A stretch of 15,046 bases of DNA from J134 sp964484045 (GTDB lineage Bacteria; Pseudomonadota; Alphaproteobacteria; Sphingomonadales; Rhodothalassiaceae), in the NCBI GenBank assembly GCA_964484045.1, contig CAZAEP010000033.1:1-15046 (forward strand). The letters run 5' to 3'. This document shows positions 6,557 through 12,630 of this stretch, piece by piece. The position numbers were made by a program, and so were the translations under genes. How positions within the stretch are numbered: the first letter of the stretch is position 1; each line of letters starts with the position of its first letter. The notes beneath the pieces are model-generated. The model did no database searches and was not told the DNA's origin. It saw only the letters and a list, made by a program, of their open reading frames with translations.

Positions 6557-8404
6557 ATGGCGACACGTCTCAGAGTTGTATCCGGCGGGGCGCAAGCGCT
6601 CACCCGGTCGGACCAGGCCGTTTTCGAGAATGTGGATGAGCTGGGGATTCCCTTTCCCCCCATGCGCGAGCTCGATCTCGAATATGATCCCTCCTTTCAG
6701 GCCCTGTGGTGCGTACAGCGTCATGGCGAGCGCCCCAATTTCACGACGGCGCTGATTTCCGATATCGCGGCCGTGCAAGAGGCGATGAAAGCCGGCTTTG
6801 CCGGTTCGGGCGCGTCCACGCCGCCGGTCCGCTACATGGTCTGGGCGTCGTCGAAAAAGAACATCTTCAATCTCGGCGGCGATCTCATCCATTTCGTCGA
6901 GCTTCTCGAGGCCCGCGATCGCGACGGCATGTGGGACTATGCCCGCTCCTGCATCGAGATCTGCTACACCAATCACGTCAATATGGATCTGCCGGTGATC
7001 ACCGTGGCCCTGGCCACGGGCGACGCATTGGGCGGCGGTCTCGAATCCGCGCTCTCGAGCGACGTCCTCATCGCCGAGCGAGGCGCACAGTTCGGCTTTC
7101 CGGAGATCCTCTTCGGCCTTTTTCCCGGAATGGGTGCCTATACGCTCGTCGCTCGCCGTGTCGGAGCAAGGATCGCGGAACGGATGATCTTTTCGGGACG
7201 GATCTACAGCGCGGAAGATCTCTATGAGATGGGGCTCGTCCACACCCTCGCCGAGCCCGGCGCCGGCGAAGACGCGCTGCACGACTATCTCAAGCGGACC
7301 GACAAGCGTTTTGAGTCGCATCGCAGTCTCTTCGCCGCGCGGCGCACGACGAATCCGGTCTCCTTCGCCGAAATGGAGGAGATCGCGCGCAGTTGGGTCG
7401 ACACGGCGATGTCCCTCGGTCGGCTCGAACTGCGCAAGATGCAGCGCTTGGCCAAGGCGCAGATGGCGCGCATGGAACGGGAAAAGTCCGAAGCGTCCGC
7501 CGCTCTCGAGGTCCGGGCGCAGCGCCCCTCCCGAACGTCCGCCACGCGCCCGAGCGCGCCCTCTCCCCGAACCATGATGCGGCCGTCGGAGCATGAAGCC
7601 GCACCGCCCGCTCCCCCGTCCGCCAATCGGAGGCAGGACATGCCCAAGGATGCCGAAAACTCCGCCGTTCTTTCCCGCGGGACCGCCCCCTCCGTCGTCT
7701 CGGTTGCCGCCACCGCCGCGCAGCCCCGCAGGCGCAGCAAGGCCGAAGGCGAGATCGGCGGATCGGTCTATGACCTGATCATCGACGGCGTCGCCGAGGC
7801 CCGCGCCGCGGCGACGCTGCAGCCGGGCGTCGAACGCCTCCTGAGCGAGGGCATGAGCCGCGAGGAGTATCTCGACTTTCTCGAGCAGCTCTATCATGTG
7901 GTCTGGCATTTCTGCCCGACCATGGCCGCCGCGGCCGCGCACTGCGGCGAGGACCGGCGTGCCCTCCGCTATGCGCTCTACCACAATATCGACGACGAGA
8001 AGGGCCACGAGACCTGGGTGCTCGACGACATCCGTGCGCTCGGCGGCGATGTCGATGCGGTCGTGCGCGGCAAGCCGGCGATCCCGGTGCAGGCGATGAT
8101 CGGCTACAACTACTATGCCGCCGAACGCCTCAATCCCTGGAGCGTGCTCGGCATGGTGCATGTGCTCGAGGAGATCTCGGCCAATTACTCCGGGCGGGTC
8201 GCCAAGGCGGTGGCCGAACGTCTCGGCATTGCCGACGGGGCGGGGTTTCGCTTCCTCTCTTCACACGGCACCATGGACCTGCACCATGTCGCCGGCTTCC
8301 GGGAGCTGGTGAACCAGATCACGGATCCGCGCGACTATGAGGCGATCATCGATGCGGCAAACGTGAACTACGCCCTCTTCGGTGCGCTCTTCAAGCACGC
8401 CTGA
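6557..8404 (+). CDS. rpfF: RpfF-type DSF synthase fused to heme-oxygenase-like di-metal oxidase domain
   Basis: The product has 615 residues. The ATG at 6557 is chosen because GGGGA lies about 7 nt upstream; ATG 6545 has no ribosome-binding site. Residues about 40-305 are a crotonase of the RpfF type: FNLGGDL, then GDALGGGLE with Glu163, then FPEILFGLFPGMGAY with Glu183. These two glutamates are 20 residues apart, as are E141/E161 of Xanthomonas RpfF, which makes cis-2-unsaturated fatty acids from 3-hydroxyacyl-ACP by dehydration and thioester cleavage. Residues about 310-400 are a Pro/Ala/Arg/Ser linker. Residues about 400-615 are all-helical with an HDO (heme-oxygenase-like diiron oxidase) ligand pattern: Glu443, DDEKGH with Glu481 and His484, VLEE with Glu538/539, and His570-x3-Asp574-x2-His577. 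Known HDO members include UndA and CADD. The fusion suggests oxidative tailoring of the newly made signal; that substrate is inferred. The gene diverges from two kinase genes and overlaps a PEP-CTERM gene by 14 bp at its end. Confidence 0.85.
   Translation: MATRLRVVSGGAQALTRSDQAVFENVDELGIPFPPMRELDLEYDPSFQALWCVQRHGERPNFTTALISDIAAVQEAMKAGFAGSGASTPPVRYMVWASSKKNIFNLGGDLIHFVELLEARDRDGMWDYARSCIEICYTNHVNMDLPVITVALATGDALGGGLESALSSDVLIAERGAQFGFPEILFGLFPGMGAYTLVARRVGARIAERMIFSGRIYSAEDLYEMGLVHTLAEPGAGEDALHDYLKRTDKRFESHRSLFAARRTTNPVSFAEMEEIARSWVDTAMSLGRLELRKMQRLAKAQMARMEREKSEASAALEVRAQRPSRTSATRPSAPSPRTMMRPSEHEAAPPAPPSANRRQDMPKDAENSAVLSRGTAPSVVSVAATAAQPRRRSKAEGEIGGSVYDLIIDGVAEARAAATLQPGVERLLSEGMSREEYLDFLEQLYHVVWHFCPTMAAAAAHCGEDRRALRYALYHNIDDEKGHETWVLDDIRALGGDVDAVVRGKPAIPVQAMIGYNYYAAERLNPWSVLGMVHVLEEISANYSGRVAKAVAERLGIADGAGFRFLSSHGTMDLHHVAGFRELVNQITDPRDYEAIIDAANVNYALFGALFKHA
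7629..7642 (+). promoter_or_regulatory. Internal ribosome-binding site and in-frame ATG ahead of the oxidase domain
   Basis: GGAGG at 7629-7633 lies 6 nt before an ATG at 7640-7642 that is in frame with the fusion protein (Met362). Translation from here would give a separate 254-residue oxidase-domain protein beginning MPKDAENSAV. This site is a better match to the Shine-Dalgarno consensus than the one before the full-length start. Whether it is used is unknown; it may also be a relic of two genes that fused. Confidence 0.45.
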
Positions 8405-9203
8405 GGACGGCCTGCCGCGCGCCCGTGTCTGATCCGCCATGGATGCGACGGCGGGCTTTGCGGAACAGGGCGAGCGAGAGCAGGCCGAGCAGGAAGGAAA
8501 GACCTGTTGCCGGTGCGGGCACCGCGCGCACATCGATCGCGCTCAGACCGACACGATTGCCGATTCCGTCCGTCGCCAGAAGCTCGAAGCTGTAGACCCC
8601 CGCGGCATCGGCATCGAACGCCGTCGCGGGCGGCGTGATGAAGCCGGGAACGCCATCATTGAGGAAGGAAAAGAGCAGATTCTGGCTGTCCTGGAAAACA
8701 GTCGCCGTCGACAATCCGAGAGCGGCGACGCTCGCGCTCAGATCCCAGACGCCGAAGTCGAGCCCGTCGGGGCTGGTATCGTAGCGGAGCTCGATCGTCA
8801 CGAGATCGGCGATGTCGCCGAAGGTGCCGCCCGCAAGGCCGATGAAATAGCCGACGTTCCAGGTCGCGCCGAGCGTGCTGCTCGGGTTGCCGGGGCCGCC
8901 GAGATTGGCGCCGGTCCCGGCGAAGAACGTGCCGGCGCCGTCATTGCCGAGCGGCGGGTTGGAAAAACGCTCGGTCGCGGTGAGCCCGAGCTTGACCGTC
9001 ACCGTCTCCTCGCTTGCGGTGTTCAGCGTGAATGTGCTGATGGCGACCGCGTCGTTGGGAATTCCGCTGCCGCCGAACGTCGCCTCGGGCAGCGCCCCGA
9101 AACTGTCGAAGACCGGCGACGCCGCGACGGGGGCGCCAAGCCCGGCGCCGAACGCGATAATCACGGCCAGGAGGAGATGGCGCCTGCGTGTCGAGATCGG
9201 CAT
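8391..9203 (-). CDS. PEP-CTERM sorting domain protein, secreted
   Basis: The product has 270 residues. The ATG at 9203 is set by AAGGAG 6 nt upstream and by the signal peptide that follows (MPISTRRRHLLLAVIIAFGA, with APVAAS cleavage near residue 28). The body is Gly/Ala/Thr/Phe-rich with no cysteine cluster, like beta-sandwich extracellular PEP-CTERM proteins. The C-terminus has the tripartite sorting signal: VPAPA, a hydrophobic helix (LSFLLGLLSLALF) and a basic cluster (RKARRR). This signal is recognised by exosortase (XrtA/EpsH type) in bacteria that make exopolysaccharide. Unusually, about 15 residues follow the basic cluster, where most family members end. Those extra codons are the ones that overlap the convergent rpfF gene by 14 bp. 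No exosortase is in the window. The specific function is unknown. Confidence 0.8.
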   Translation of the reverse strand: MPISTRRRHLLLAVIIAFGAGLGAPVAASPVFDSFGALPEATFGGSGIPNDAVAISTFTLNTASEETVTVKLGLTATERFSNPPLGNDGAGTFFAGTGANLGGPGNPSSTLGATWNVGYFIGLAGGTFGDIADLVTIELRYDTSPDGLDFGVWDLSASVAALGLSTATVFQDSQNLLFSFLNDGVPGFITPPATAFDADAAGVYSFELLATDGIGNRVGLSAIDVRAVPAPATGLSFLLGLLSLALFRKARRRIHGGSDTGARQAVLRRA

Positions 9204-9266
9204 GCTTTGCTCCTTTTCTTGACATCCGCCCACGCAAGACCGCGCCCGGAGGGGGCGACCCGCGAA

Positions 9267-9292
9267 GGCGGGGCCGGCAACCCTGCCCCGCC
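9267..9292 (-). repeat. GC-rich hairpin in the PEP-CTERM gene leader
   Basis: GGCGGGGC (9267-9274) and GCCCCGCC (9285-9292) form a perfect 8-bp stem with a 10-nt loop, about 65 bp upstream of the start codon. It would lie in the 5' leader if transcription starts at the sigma-54-like site near 9319-9334. No T-run follows on either side, so a terminator is not favoured. Confidence 0.35.
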
Positions 9293-9318
9293 AGTCGGGC
9301 TCCTGCCGACCAGTCGCT

Positions 9319-9334
9319 TGCAAATCCGATACCA
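9319..9334 (-). promoter_or_regulatory. Possible sigma-54 promoter for the PEP-CTERM gene
   Basis: Read on the minus strand the bases are TGGTATCGGATTTGCA. GG and GC are 10 bp apart and TTGCA is intact, as in the -24/-12 consensus, but the -24 half is imperfect (TGGT for TGGC). PEP-CTERM genes in several bacteria are controlled by the PrsK/PrsR two-component system and RpoN, which makes the match worth noting. It may be chance. Confidence 0.3.
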
Positions 9335-9684
9335 CAGCGAAAATTGACGTCACTTCAGCAAGATGCTCCATTTCACATCTCAAACTCGGGTCTTTTTGTA
9401 AGGAAACCGGACAGACAGGACCGGATCCCGCGCGCCACCGCTGTCACGACCGCCGCCGCAGGAAGGAACTTCCGGCGCAAAGCGCGGCATTCCGCACTGC
9501 ATCGGGCGACCGGCGGCCGTTTCTCCTGTAAACCATGTCGACACCTCCCGGCGCGGAAGCGCGCACAAAGGGACCTCGTGATCGACCGGCCGAGGATCGT
9601 GCAGGGGCCGGGCACGCGCGACCGCGCGGCCGCACATTTTCCGCCGGCGAGAGAACCCGCAACGGGGACAGGACATGCAGGTGA
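9335..9684. other. Non-coding chromosomal flank before the attachment site
   Basis: I see no convincing gene here. Short frames on both strands have arginine- and proline-heavy translations typical of chance frames in GC-rich DNA, and none starts behind a good ribosome-binding site. The stretch originally lay immediately downstream of a minus-strand tRNA-Gln gene, of which only the 3' end remains next to it. Confidence 0.4.
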
Positions 9685-9708
9685 TGGCTGGGGCGCCAGG
9701 ATTCGAAC
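9685..9708 (-). other. att site: 3' end of tRNA-Gln at the left end of an integrated element
   Basis: On the minus strand these 24 bases read as the end of a tRNA: G plus T-loop TTCGAAT, the 3' T-stem strand CCTGG, acceptor strand CGCCCCA, discriminator G and CCA. The acceptor strand would pair with TGGGGCG, the 5' start expected for tRNA-Gln (family knowledge: the E. coli tRNA-Gln starts TGGGG and ends CCCCAGCCA). The bases on the 5' side do not complete a T-stem, so the rest of the tRNA is missing. Tyrosine recombinases commonly insert in the 3' part of tRNA genes and leave such a fragment at one end. With the integrase to the right, the element begins here and the rebuilt tRNA should lie beyond the right edge. 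Confidence 0.7.
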
Positions 9709-9762
9709 GCAATTTCGGCCAAGCATTTCATCTTATTGATATTTCTATCTTTTCGGACTTGC

Positions 9763-9794
9763 TGTAACGGAAAACTGTAACAGAAACTTGTAAC
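9763..9794 (+). repeat. Three TGTAAC direct repeats with 13-bp period
   Basis: TGTAAC occurs at 9763, 9776 and 9789, spaced exactly 13 bp, with A-rich spacers (GGAAAAC, AGAAACT). The repeats lie between the att fragment and the integrase start. Their place suggests arm-type integrase sites or excisionase or repressor sites; replication iterons are less likely. The role is inferred. Confidence 0.5.
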
Positions 9795-9855
9795 ATAAGG
9801 ACCGTCATGATAACCATTCTCCACTTGAGACTCAGCATCCGATGGACCGTTCAGC

Positions 9856-11520
9856 GTGACCGATTATCTGCTCCGGCGTGGCAAGAGCTATTCTTTCCGC
9901 ATTGCTGTGCCGGCGCGCCTGCGCCGCCACTTCAACGGCCGGCGAGAGATTGTGCAGGCGCTAGGCACGCGCGACTACGACATTGCCAAGGCGAAGGCGC
10001 TGAAACTCGCGCATGAGCACAAGATGCGCTTTCTCGCGCTCGAAGGCCGCAAGGACGCCCAGTCCAACGTCGCCCGGCTCGAATACGAGCGGACCCGACA
10101 AGAGGCCTTGAGCGGCGCCTTTGAGGTCCACCTGTTGGCGCCCGATCCCGACGAAGCGCCGCCCAACCCGCATGTGACGGGAATCGACTTCGAGATTGAA
10201 CGTATCATCGAAGAAGAAGCGCGGCGACGGGGCGTCAATGTCCATGCCGGCGATCCCCTGCCGGCGGACTTGCAGGCGCGCATAGACGCCTTGCAGGACG
10301 CGAGCAGGGAGCTTCGAGGCGAGCCTGCGCCCCCACGTGCGGAATACGAGCCGCCGTTCCGGGAACTGGCCGACGATTGGCTGAAGCAATGGAAGGCGCG
10401 TCCGGGCCGCAAGCCCTCCAACACGGGGGCACAATACGCCTCGACGATACGCCTGTTCGCCGACTGGTGGGGCGCGAAACCGATTCGCAAGGTGCGGCCT
10501 GTAGATGCTGCCAAGTTCGTCGAGGAGGCCCTGAAACGACTGCCCCCGAATTATGGGCGCTCAAAGACCGGCAACAGGCGTCCGCTGCAGGAAATCCTCG
10601 CCGCCGTCCCTGAGGGCGCAACGGGCCTCTCTGCATCTTCCGTCAATCGTCACGTGCGGACGCTCAAGGCGATATGGTCATGGGCGAAGAAGCTGGGATA
10701 TTGCGAGGGCGACAATCCCTTCGACGGTTTGCGCGAACGGCTCACCACCCACAACAGCAAGCCGTATGTCGCGTGGGAAATCGACGAGCTCAAGCGCCTT
10801 CTCGATCCACCGCCCAAACGTCGGGACCTCTACGAGGTGATCCTTGTCGCCATGTTCTCGGCGATGCGCGTCAGCGAGATTGCCGACATGACATGGGGCC
10901 AGTTACGCCGGAGCGCGGACGGAATCTGGTACTTTCAGGTGGCGGACGCCAAGACCGAGGCGGGGAACCGCAAGATTCCGGTGCATTCCAGATTGTCATG
11001 GATCACCGAGCGGAAGCGCGGCCCCGATGATGCACGCATCTGGCCCCGCTTCAATCCTGAAGGCCCCGGCAGGAAGGCCGGCGAGGACGCCTCGCGCATG
11101 TTCAGCGCCTTCAAGCACAAGCGCGGCTTCTCAGACCGCAGGAAGACATTCCATTCCTTTCGCAAGAACGTGACCCGGATCATGGAGGATCACGGCATTC
11201 CGCCCAACCAATGGGCACGGATCATCGGCCATGAGCCCGGCTTCACCTACGGCACATACAATCCTGCCGGTCTTTCTCTAGCTCGGATGCGGGACATAAT
11301 CGAACTGATCGAGTATCCCGGCTTGCACTTCGCGGTGCCGGCAGGCGCGCCGGACACCGAAGACCAAGGGCAGGAACAGCGAGGATATCGGCGCAGGCGG
11401 CGACGCCGTCGCAGGCCGAGAGGCGACAATGCCGCACCTGCGCGGGCCGCTCAAACATCGCTTGGTGGAGACGACGAACAGACGCTCGAATCGACCAGCG
11501 AGACGCCGGTGGCCAATTAG
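9856..11520 (+). CDS. int: Tyrosine-type site-specific recombinase (phage/ICE integrase)
   Basis: The product has 554 residues from GTG 9856, the only start after the in-frame stop at 9826; the ribosome-binding site is weak. The N-terminus (YLLRRGKSYSFRIAVP, then REIVQALGTRDYDIAKAKA) is of the short DNA-binding type found in many proteobacterial integrases (DUF6538-like). Residues about 170-290 form a core-binding domain and about 300-490 the catalytic domain. All active residues are visible: Arg338 (SAMRVSEI), Lys366 (DAKTEAGN), His433/Arg436 (HSFR), His459 (IIGHEPG) and nucleophile Tyr468 (GTYNPAG), nine residues after His459. It cuts and rejoins DNA through a 3'-phosphotyrosine link to move the element in and out of its att site. 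The C-terminal extension (about 80 residues) includes nine consecutive arginines and an acidic tail. The end of the gene is duplicated 457 bp downstream. Confidence 0.93.
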   Translation: MTDYLLRRGKSYSFRIAVPARLRRHFNGRREIVQALGTRDYDIAKAKALKLAHEHKMRFLALEGRKDAQSNVARLEYERTRQEALSGAFEVHLLAPDPDEAPPNPHVTGIDFEIERIIEEEARRRGVNVHAGDPLPADLQARIDALQDASRELRGEPAPPRAEYEPPFRELADDWLKQWKARPGRKPSNTGAQYASTIRLFADWWGAKPIRKVRPVDAAKFVEEALKRLPPNYGRSKTGNRRPLQEILAAVPEGATGLSASSVNRHVRTLKAIWSWAKKLGYCEGDNPFDGLRERLTTHNSKPYVAWEIDELKRLLDPPPKRRDLYEVILVAMFSAMRVSEIADMTWGQLRRSADGIWYFQVADAKTEAGNRKIPVHSRLSWITERKRGPDDARIWPRFNPEGPGRKAGEDASRMFSAFKHKRGFSDRRKTFHSFRKNVTRIMEDHGIPPNQWARIIGHEPGFTYGTYNPAGLSLARMRDIIELIEYPGLHFAVPAGAPDTEDQGQEQRGYRRRRRRRRRPRGDNAAPARAAQTSLGGDDEQTLESTSETPVAN

Positions 11521-11533
11521 TGCCCCTCTTAGG
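11510..11533 (+). repeat. Direct repeat copy 1, spanning the integrase stop
   Basis: A 24-bp stretch containing GGCCAATTAGTGCCCCTC recurs at 11967-11990 with one mismatch. This copy includes the last codons and stop of the integrase. Confidence 0.7.
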
Positions 11534-11760
11534 AGAAACCCGAGGGGACCCTTAGGATATCCTTAGGGTACCTTAAGCGACTCTATAGCGTCCCTATAGC
11601 TTTCACTTAAGGGACTCCATAGCGTTCCACTTAATAATAACCACCATATATGTATATCTCTTTAGATACTCCTTATGATCTCTGAACGCTCACCTGAGGC
11701 CTTCCCTTTCGTTCATCTTTAGGGTGACCTCAGGCGAGCGTTCAGCAACACCTTAACATC
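11534..11760. repeat. Non-coding stretch of palindromes and short repeats behind the integrase
   Basis: No gene is visible. The stretch is AT-richer than its surroundings. It holds a 22-bp near-palindrome (11548-11569, two CCTTAGG-like halves around GATATC, one symmetric mismatch), a 15-bp direct repeat (GACTCTATAGCGTCC at 11579-11593 and GACTCCATAGCGTTC at 11613-11627), each copy followed by CACTTAA, and a long hairpin (11682-11745). The many TTAGG/CTTAA/CTATAG words suggest a protein-binding array, such as an element origin, a partition site or an excisionase region. The function is not known. Confidence 0.5.
11682..11745. repeat. 18-bp inverted repeat with 28-nt loop
   Basis: The arms CTGAACGCTCACCTGAGG (11682-11699) and CCTCAGGCGAGCGTTCAG (11728-11745) pair over 18 positions with one G-U. 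No T-run follows, so it is not a typical terminator. It could be a binding site, a structured RNA or a replication/transfer structure. Confidence 0.6.
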
Positions 11761-12126
11761 AGGCTAGATTGGAACGAGGGTGGTTGTTGTCACTGTCGAG
11801 ACTTCTGGTCTCCGGTCAACCGCCATCGGTACGCCGTAGGCCACTCTGAGACACCGGCGCCGTCCCCGGTCCACGCCCTCTCCGGGTTTACTCGTCCCCG
11901 TAAGCGGCGGTGGCGAGCCGTCGCCAAGGCGGACGAATCCGCGCTCTACTATATCGGGTCGATGTATGGCCAATTAGTGCCCCTCCTAGGGGCGAAAATG
12001 CCCGACCGTCGCTATGCGCACCGAACCGGTGGCGCTCGGCACCGCCTCGCCGGTCCGCTCCCATTGTCAACATCATCACGTCCCGCCGCGAGCGACGATG
12101 CCGACGGCGGAGGAAGGAGAACCGAC
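11761..12126. other. Non-coding region between repeats and the next gene
   Basis: No supported gene. A 69-codon frame on the minus strand (11973-11764) starts with TTG and has no ribosome-binding site or recognisable features. The stretch contains the second copy of the 24-bp repeat and ends in a strong GGAGGAAGGAGA ribosome-binding site (12109-12120) for the next gene. Confidence 0.4.
11967..11990 (+). repeat. Direct repeat copy 2
   Basis: This is the second copy of the 24-bp repeat that spans the integrase stop (23 of 24 identical). The 457-bp spacing and the gene-end overlap suggest a duplication or an old recombination junction. Confidence 0.7.
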
Positions 12127-12630
12127 TTGAACGCCTTGCAGGAACATGACGACCGCCTGATCCGCCTCGAGGTCCGCCCCGCCGGCCCCGGCATCTTCGA
12201 TGGGTACTGGAACGGGCAACGACTTGTCGCCCGCAGCAAGACGCCCCTGCTCGACGCCGCCCGTGTCTTGAAGGCGCAGGGCATCGACGCCTCCCGGCCC
12301 ATGACCATGCGGCACACGGGCTCGGCGCATGACAGTTTCATTCCGAAGCCGGTCGAACACTGGGCGGCACTCATGATCACCGACAGCGACAAGCGCGGTC
12401 TTCAGAGGCGGCGCCATCGGTCGCACCCGAAGGCCCTCGAAGGGGCCGCGTCGTCGGGCACGTCTCTGAGCACGGAGCGCCCGAATTTTGACGATAGAGG
12501 GCTCCCGGCTACCTCCCTACCCGAGAGGTCCCTGTCGCGAATTCTTGGGCGCTCCCGGTGCACAAGAAACGGCAATCCGGACGCAAAGGGGCACCCTCGG
12601 CAGCCCATGGTCGGGCTCAAACGTTCTTGA
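12127..12630 (+). CDS. Small protein of unknown function, element-associated
   Basis: The frame gives 167 residues from TTG 12127, chosen because a strong GGAGGAAGGAGA lies just upstream; the frame is also open to 11962, but that part looks non-coding. Residues 1-100 have sensible protein composition (RLIRLEVRPAGPGIFDGYWN, then TPLLDAARVLKAQGID, then MRHTGSAHDSF), like small conserved proteins I associate with integrated elements in alphaproteobacteria. I cannot name a function. After about residue 100 the sequence becomes Arg/Ser/Pro-rich and overlaps the next frame, so the natural end may be near 12430 and the present stop the result of a frameshift or lost stop. Confidence 0.55.
   Translation: MNALQEHDDRLIRLEVRPAGPGIFDGYWNGQRLVARSKTPLLDAARVLKAQGIDASRPMTMRHTGSAHDSFIPKPVEHWAALMITDSDKRGLQRRRHRSHPKALEGAASSGTSLSTERPNFDDRGLPATSLPERSLSRILGRSRCTRNGNPDAKGHPRQPMVGLKRS
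12474..12555. repeat. Long imperfect inverted repeat upstream of the BRO-like gene
   Basis: GGAGCGCCC (12474-12482) pairs perfectly with GGGCGCTCC (12547-12555), and just inside AATT (12484-12487) pairs with AATT (12540-12543). The inner part can pair loosely (AGGGCTCCCGG with CCGAGAGGTCCCT). It may be a transcription terminator or an operator; no T-run is present. Confidence 0.35.

Noticed and set aside
6494..8161. 555-codon minus-strand frame opposite the RpfF fusion
   Set aside because: It shows low-complexity Gly/Arg/His composition and no motifs; the plus frame carries the crotonase and oxidase signatures.
9258..9274. Second sigma-54-like TGGC...TTGC pair in the PEP-CTERM leader
   Set aside because: The spacing between the two halves is 9 instead of 7, which does not fit the -24/-12 geometry.
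9444..9824. 126-codon minus-strand frame across the att fragment
   Set aside because: It crosses the element boundary and the TGTAAC repeats, has no ribosome-binding site and shows chance composition.
9807..10016. ATG 9807 with AAGGA upstream, out of frame with the integrase
   Set aside because: It runs into the integrase in the wrong frame and gives a Cys/Pro/Arg-rich chance peptide. The integrase GTG at 9856 is the supported start.
11534..11760. CRISPR array
   Set aside because: The repeats are short, unequal and irregularly spaced, and there are no uniform spacers or cas genes.
11682..11760. Integron attC site
   Set aside because: The hairpin lacks the paired GTTRRRY/RYYYAAC core sites in the right positions, and the nearby integrase is not of the integron type.
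11764..11973. 69-codon minus-strand frame
   Set aside because: It has a TTG start without a ribosome-binding site, no features, and overlaps the 24-bp repeat.
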